Positions 6,586-9,355 of a stretch of DNA of 9,355 nt are shown here, in pieces. The notes under the pieces were generated by a model, which worked only from the letters and a program-made list of their open reading frames with translations, did not search any database and was not told the origin of the DNA. Position 1 is the first letter of the stretch; the number at the start of each line of letters is the position of its first letter. Both the position numbers and the translations under genes were made by a program. This DNA is from Actinomycetes bacterium (lineage in GTDB: Bacteria > Actinomycetota > Actinomycetes > Mycobacteriales > Mycobacteriaceae), in contig JAHZJY010000149.1 of NCBI GenBank assembly GCA_022600695.1, positions 1 to 9,355 of the forward strand. Direction: 5' to 3'.

Positions 6586-7616
6586 GGCATTGCCTTTGCC
6601 GCAACGGGTTTCTCTCCCACACAGTGCCAGTTGAGGGTCAGTAACTCCTGCTCCTCGGCCTGGATGTAGGACCGGCTGTTCTCGTTCATGCGCCCCATCA
6701 GAGCGTTGGTCTTGCCGGGGATCAGGTGCAGTCGGGCGAGGAACGTGAACGCCGCTTCGTACTTGTCGAAGAGGGCGACTTCCTTCTTGATCAGCTCCAC
6801 GGCCGGTCGCCCGACCGAGGACAGCAACTCGAAGCCGGCGTCCCGGTAGGTGTCCTCCCAGTACTTGTAGTACCAGAAACCGCCGAACACGGTCAGCTCC
6901 CGGGTGTGCTGGATCAACGTCCGCTGATGGTCGTCGTCGCGGTGGTAGGCATCCAGGGCGGCAACGTCGTTGACGACGAAGCGCCCGCCCGGCCGCAGGA
7001 TGCGGAAGACCTCGTTGAAGGTGAATTCGTGGTCGCTGACGTAGGTCATCGGCTGGATCGCGTACACGGCGTCGAAGGACTCGTCGTCGAACTCCAGAGC
7101 CTTGTTGAAGTCGCCGGTCTGGAAGTTCGATCGCGGCAGGTTGGGGTTGCGCCAGGCCTTCTCGATCTGGGAGCGGTCCAGGTTGATGCCGTACGGCGTC
7201 GCCCCGGTCAGCTCGGCGATGTGCTCGGCGATGGCGCCGCAGCCGCACCCCAACTCCAGCACCTTGTCCCCGGGTTCGAGGTTGAGGTCATCGGCGACGA
7301 TCCGCTCGAAGAGGATCTGGTTCTGCAGTACCGATTCGCCCGGGTCGATCTGCGGCGGCATGTACATCTTCTCGACCGAACCGAGCGTGCACAGCAGATG
7401 GATCACCTTGTACAGCTCGGTGAGTTCGTTGCTGCTGCCCTGCGGATACCCGCGCAGCGGCACCCCGTTGTCGTAGTCCGCCTTGGTGTTCTCCGGGGAA
7501 TCGACGAACAACTCGCCATAGGAACGCATGTAGGCGTTGTAGTCGTCATCGCTGATTCTCAGCAGCCCCCGCAGGGCGCCGAGCCGGTCACGGATCGTCG
7601 TCGGCTTGTGTCTCAC
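6582..7616 (-). CDS. Erg6/sterol C-methyltransferase-like SAM-dependent methyltransferase
   Basis: A 344-residue class I methyltransferase. SAM motif I is VLELGCGCGAIAEHIAELTG (119-138), followed by 'TPYGINLDRSQIEKA' (140-154), GDF (168-170), 'FDAVYAIQPMTYVSDHEFTFNEVFRILRPGGRFVVND' (181-217). The order and wording (GCGxG...TG...GxNxxxxQIxKA, xEVxRxLxPGG) track yeast Erg6-type sterol 24-C-methyltransferases and not the shorter CmaA/MmaA cyclopropane synthases. The aromatic YEYGWG sterol motif of Erg6 is not present; the aligned stretch is VIHLLCTLGSVEKMY (71-85). An N-terminal extension of about 60 residues and a C-terminal domain ending 'LTLNWHCVGEKP' complete it. The GTG start at 7616 has GGGAG 5 bases upstream. 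It is the first gene of the unit with DUF2071 and MFS. The likely role is C- or O-methylation of a hydrophobic acceptor, identity unknown. Confidence 0.88.
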   Translation of the reverse strand: MRHKPTTIRDRLGALRGLLRISDDDYNAYMRSYGELFVDSPENTKADYDNGVPLRGYPQGSSNELTELYKVIHLLCTLGSVEKMYMPPQIDPGESVLQNQILFERIVADDLNLEPGDKVLELGCGCGAIAEHIAELTGATPYGINLDRSQIEKAWRNPNLPRSNFQTGDFNKALEFDDESFDAVYAIQPMTYVSDHEFTFNEVFRILRPGGRFVVNDVAALDAYHRDDDHQRTLIQHTRELTVFGGFWYYKYWEDTYRDAGFELLSSVGRPAVELIKKEVALFDKYEAAFTFLARLHLIPGKTNALMGRMNENSRSYIQAEEQELLTLNWHCVGEKPVAAKAMP

Positions 7617-7683
7617 GCTGTCTCCCGTTCCGGGGCCCGGCCACGCTCACGCCTGGGCCAACAGAACGTGACGACCTCTCCCG

Positions 7684-7689
7684 AACGTA
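7684..7689 (-). promoter_or_regulatory. Possible -10 element (TACGTT) for the methyltransferase unit
   Basis: On the minus strand the sequence TGATACGTTCGGG contains TACGTT, a TANNNT match, about 68 bases upstream of the methyltransferase GTG. No clear -35 lies 16-18 bases before it. This is the best candidate seen in the 228-base gap between serB1 and the methyltransferase. Confidence 0.3.
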
Positions 7690-7752
7690 TCAGCCGCGGC
7701 CGTGCGGGACAGCATTGCCGCTGCTGAGCACGCGAATGATCACCCTGAGCGT

Positions 7753-7810
7753 CGAGCGTGCGCAAACCGTCCGCCGCGACGGCGTGTCGGCGTACTGACA
7801 CCCACGCTCG
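7753..7810. other. Branched inverted-repeat structure in the serB1-methyltransferase gap
   Basis: Outer arms CGAGCGTG (7753-7760) and CACGCTCG (7803-7810) are perfect 8-bp complements. Inside are CGCCG/CGGCG (7772-7776 with 7780-7784, 3-base loop) and GTGTC/GACAC (7784-7788 with 7797-7801). The inner stems share base 7784, and the whole could fold as a three-way junction. It lies 35 bases after the serB1 stop and could be a terminator or RNA-processing structure for serB1. Such stems are frequent in GC-rich DNA. Confidence 0.3.
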
Positions 7811-7844
7811 CGGCGGGGAGAGAGGGAAGCGGCGGGGGCCAGCC

Positions 7845-8711
7845 CTACTCGTGACGCCGCGACACCGCCGCGGCCACCGCCCCGCCGACCGCCCCGATCG
7901 CCAGGGCCGATGGCACGCCGATCTTCGCGGCCTTGCGGGCGGTGCGGAAATCCCTGATCTCCCAACCGCGCTCGCGGGCGATATCGCGCAGATCGGAGTC
8001 CGGGTTGACCGCCACCGCGGTGCCCACCAGCGACAGCATCGGCACATCGTTGACGCTGTCGGAGTAGGCGGTGCAGCGCTTGAGGTTCAGGCCCTCCCGC
8101 ACCGCGAGCGCCCGCACCGCATGCGCCTTGCCCAGTCCGTGCAGGATGTCGCCGACCAGCCGGCCGGTGAACACCCCGTCGACCGACTCGGCCACCGTGC
8201 CCATCGCGCCGGTGAACCCGAGCCGCCGGGCGATGACCTCGGCCAACTCATAGGGGGTGGCCGTCACCAACCACACCTGCTGGCCGGCGTCGAGGTGCAG
8301 TTGGGCCAGCGCCTGGGTGCCGGACCAGATTTTCTCGGCGATGATCTCGTCGTAGATCTCCTCGCCCAGCGTGCTCAGTTCCGCGGTGGTGCGGCCCTCG
8401 ATGAAGGCCAGCGCCTTGCGGCGGCCCTCGGCGACGTCATCGCTGTTCTCCCGGCCGGTCAGCTGGAATTTCGCCTGCGCGTAGATGAACTTCCACACCT
8501 CGCTGTACTGGAAGTACTTGCGGGCGGCAAGCCCGCGGCCGAAGTGCACCAGCGACGAACCCTGCACCAGCGTGTTGTCCACATCGAAGAATGCCGCGGC
8601 GGTCAGATCCCGCGGCGGTGGTTCCCCGGCAGCCGCCAGGCCTTCGGCCGCAAGCTCGGCGCTGGCCTCTCCGGTGAGCGCCTGCTCGTCATCCCCGGAA
8701 CCCATGACCAT
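7845..8711 (-). CDS. serB1: HAD-superfamily IB phosphatase, SerB1-like
   Basis: A 288-residue HAD-IB hydrolase. Motif I is FFDVDNTLV (41-49), where Asp43 is the nucleophile and Asp45 the acid/base. Motif II is LVTATP (148-153), Lys195 in 'LGKAHAVR' is motif III, and motif IV is [11 protein letters not shown] (216-226) with the Mg2+-binding Asp residues. The helical cap lies between about 55 and 130. The C-terminus is a hydrophobic Ala/Gly/Val segment (265-283) followed by SRRHE, looking like a membrane-associated tail. The family is annotated as phosphoserine phosphatase, but HAD-IB members also hydrolyse other phosphates, and mycobacterial SerB2 is the better supported serine-pathway enzyme. 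I chose the ATG at 8711 because GGAG lies 8 bases upstream; the ATG at 8705 is the alternative. Its start faces the glutaredoxin-like gene, only 48 bases away. Confidence 0.88.
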   Translation of the reverse strand: MVMGSGDDEQALTGEASAELAAEGLAAAGEPPPRDLTAAAFFDVDNTLVQGSSLVHFGRGLAARKYFQYSEVWKFIYAQAKFQLTGRENSDDVAEGRRKALAFIEGRTTAELSTLGEEIYDEIIAEKIWSGTQALAQLHLDAGQQVWLVTATPYELAEVIARRLGFTGAMGTVAESVDGVFTGRLVGDILHGLGKAHAVRALAVREGLNLKRCTAYSDSVNDVPMLSLVGTAVAVNPDSDLRDIARERGWEIRDFRTARKAAKIGVPSALAIGAVGGAVAAAVSRRHE

Positions 8712-8735
8712 GAGCTTAGCTCCGGATGCGACACT

Positions 8736-8770
8736 GACCTGCGATGAGTGAGACCTGCGATGAGTGAGAC
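8736..8770 (+). repeat. 16-bp tandem duplication over the glutaredoxin-gene start
   Basis: The unit ACCTGCGATGAGTGAG occurs at 8737-8752 and again at 8753-8768, and period-16 identity runs from 8736 to 8770. Each copy carries ATGAGTGAG, the first three codons of the gene. Because 16 is not a multiple of 3, the upstream ATG (8744) is out of frame with the gene and opens a 7-codon reading frame (MSETCDE) ending at TGA 8765-8767, just past the real start at 8760. Confidence 0.85.
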
Positions 8771-9035
8771 TCAGCGACCCCGTGCCCAGGTCCGGTTGCT
8801 GACCCGCGCGGGCTGCGGTCTCTGCCAGCGGGTCTATCAGCGGTTGGGCGAGCTGGCCGCCGAACTCGACTTCGAGCTGACGGACACCGATGTGGACGCC
8901 GCGGCGGCGGCCGGCGATACCGCGCTGCGGGCCGAGTTCGGCGACCGCCTCCCGGTGGTGCTCCTCGACGGCCGCGAGCACAGCTACTGGGACGTCGACG
9001 AGGTCCGATTGCGGGCGGATATCACGAACCGGTGA
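8760..9035 (+). CDS. Glutaredoxin-like (DUF836/Glutaredoxin_2) protein, Rv0508-like
   Basis: A 91-residue thioredoxin-fold protein. The first strand '[12 protein letters not shown]' (11-22) carries the redox CxxC as C19-G-L-C22, followed by the helix [14 protein letters not shown]. 'FELTDTDVD' (38-46) is the second strand, and 'LPVVLLDG' (64-71) supplies the cis-Pro loop that faces the active site. It probably acts in cytoplasmic thiol-disulfide exchange, with mycothiol or another low-molecular-weight thiol system; the partner is unknown. The start chosen is the ATG at 8760. An in-frame GTG at 8748 would add four residues and is less likely. A 16-bp duplication places a decoy ATG 16 bases upstream. 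It precedes hemA, as in M. tuberculosis, 120 bases before its start. Confidence 0.87.
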   Translation: MSETQRPRAQVRLLTRAGCGLCQRVYQRLGELAAELDFELTDTDVDAAAAAGDTALRAEFGDRLPVVLLDGREHSYWDVDEVRLRADITNR

Positions 9036-9142
9036 CGCCGAGACGCAATTTGGCCAGGCCGCTGCGAACCGATTACCGTTGCGAGTAGTTTCTCTCCCGG
9101 AAACCGTCAGTCCGGAGCATCCGCCGCTGCAAGGGAGTTGCC

Positions 9143-9148
9143 AGGTGA
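9143..9148 (+). promoter_or_regulatory. hemA: Ribosome binding site of hemA
   Basis: AGGTGA lies 7 bases before the GTG at 9156 and supports that start. A second purine tract, AAGGGAG (9131-9137), is too far (18 bases) to serve this start. The 120-base gap before hemA also holds TAGTTT (9086-9091), a possible -10 with only a poor -35 partner. Confidence 0.5.
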
Positions 9149-9155
9149 TCGTGCC

Positions 9156-9355
9156 GTGAGCGTCCTGCTTTTCGGGGTGTCTCACCGCAGCGCTCCGGTG
9201 TCGGTTCTGGAGCGGCTCTCCACCGGCGACTCCGATCAGGCCAAGATCGTCCAGCAGGTGCTGGAGTCCGGGGTGGTCACCGAGGCGATGATCCTGTCCA
9301 CCTGCAACCGGGTCGAGGTCTACGCCGTCGTCGACGCGTTTCACGGCGGCCTGTC
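9156..9355 (+). CDS. hemA: Glutamyl-tRNA reductase, N-terminal part
   Basis: The gene runs off the right edge; 66 residues are visible. They begin with a valine codon start, GTG AGC GTC, reading [15 protein letters not shown], and include '[13 protein letters not shown]' (48-60), the glutamyl-tRNA reductase signature with the nucleophilic Cys50 that forms the thioester with the glutamyl group of charged tRNA-Glu. The enzyme reduces Glu-tRNA to glutamate-1-semialdehyde, the committed step of the C5 route to haem, sirohaem and cobalamin. The NADPH domain and dimerisation helix lie outside the window. The position after the glutaredoxin-like gene fits the usual mycobacterial hemA locus, where hemC would follow. 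Confidence 0.96.
   Translation, partial: MSVLLFGVSHRSAPVSVLERLSTGDSDQAKIVQQVLESGVVTEAMILSTCNRVEVYAVVDAFHGGL

Noticed and set aside
5830..7248. DUF2071 frame open far upstream, suggesting a 472-residue protein or a frameshift fusion with the methyltransferase
   Set aside because: The part upstream of 6585 lies inside the methyltransferase gene in another frame and is Arg-rich non-domain sequence. No slippery heptamer is seen near the methyltransferase stop, so fusion by -1 frameshifting is not supported.
6726..7727. 333-codon + strand open frame antisense to the methyltransferase
   Set aside because: It is Val/Gly/Arg/Gln-rich without any recognisable domain, while the opposite strand encodes a clear SAM methyltransferase. 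It is a GC-rich shadow frame.
7758..8747. 329-codon + strand open frame antisense to serB1
   Set aside because: The minus strand carries all four HAD motifs; this frame has His/Arg/Gln-rich low-complexity translation and no domain.
9036..9155. Riboswitch or structured leader before hemA
   Set aside because: Only a weak 5-bp inverted repeat (CCGGA/TCCGG, 9098-9116) is visible; nothing resembles a known riboswitch core.
8712..9344. N-terminal extension of serB1 to 499 residues
   Set aside because: It would run antisense through the glutaredoxin-like gene and hemA. The ATG at 8711 has an SD at proper spacing.

Overview
The window looks like a high-GC actinobacterial chromosome, very probably a Mycobacterium/Mycolicibacterium. 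Gene content and order closely follow the M. tuberculosis stretch Rv0499-proC-Rv0500A-Rv0500B-galE2-Rv0502 ... hadD ... serB1 ... Rv0508-hemA. No mobile element, CRISPR array, tRNA or rRNA is visible, and no gene-free gap exceeds about 230 bases.

Left part (1-4058, + strand): the 3' end of a hot-dog thioesterase-like gene; proC (proline synthesis); a small excisionase-type HTH regulator; a 33-residue, extremely basic ribosomal protein (mycobacterial bS22) followed by a strong hairpin; then a tightly coupled pair, a GalE2-type SDR protein and a PlsC/MGAT-like acyltransferase. The acyltransferase stop and the convergent hadD stop share the tetramer CTAG at 4055-4058.

Middle (4055-7616, - strand): read in transcription order, an Erg6-like SAM methyltransferase, a DUF2071 (YqjF-like) protein, an MFS transporter, then hadD (a hot-dog subunit linked to mycolic acid FAS-II). 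The first three are joined by 4-base stop/start overlaps and form one translationally coupled unit. In M. tuberculosis, as I recall it, cmaA2 lies at this place, directly next to hadD. Here cmaA2 is absent and the three-gene cassette occupies the position. This is the least ordinary part of the window. The DUF2071 gene also appears to begin at a non-standard GTA codon, where a GTGA overlap would be expected.

Right part (7845-9355): serB1 (HAD-IB phosphatase, - strand), then divergently a glutaredoxin-like protein whose start region carries a 16-bp tandem duplication, then the 5' end of hemA (glutamyl-tRNA reductase, first step of haem synthesis). The mmpS2/mmpL2 pair that I recall between serB1 and the glutaredoxin gene in M. 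tuberculosis is missing.

Most of the window is conserved mycobacterial housekeeping. The candidate new system is the methyltransferase/DUF2071/MFS cassette, whose likely job is modifying and exporting or importing a lipid- or sterol-like small molecule; that is inference only.
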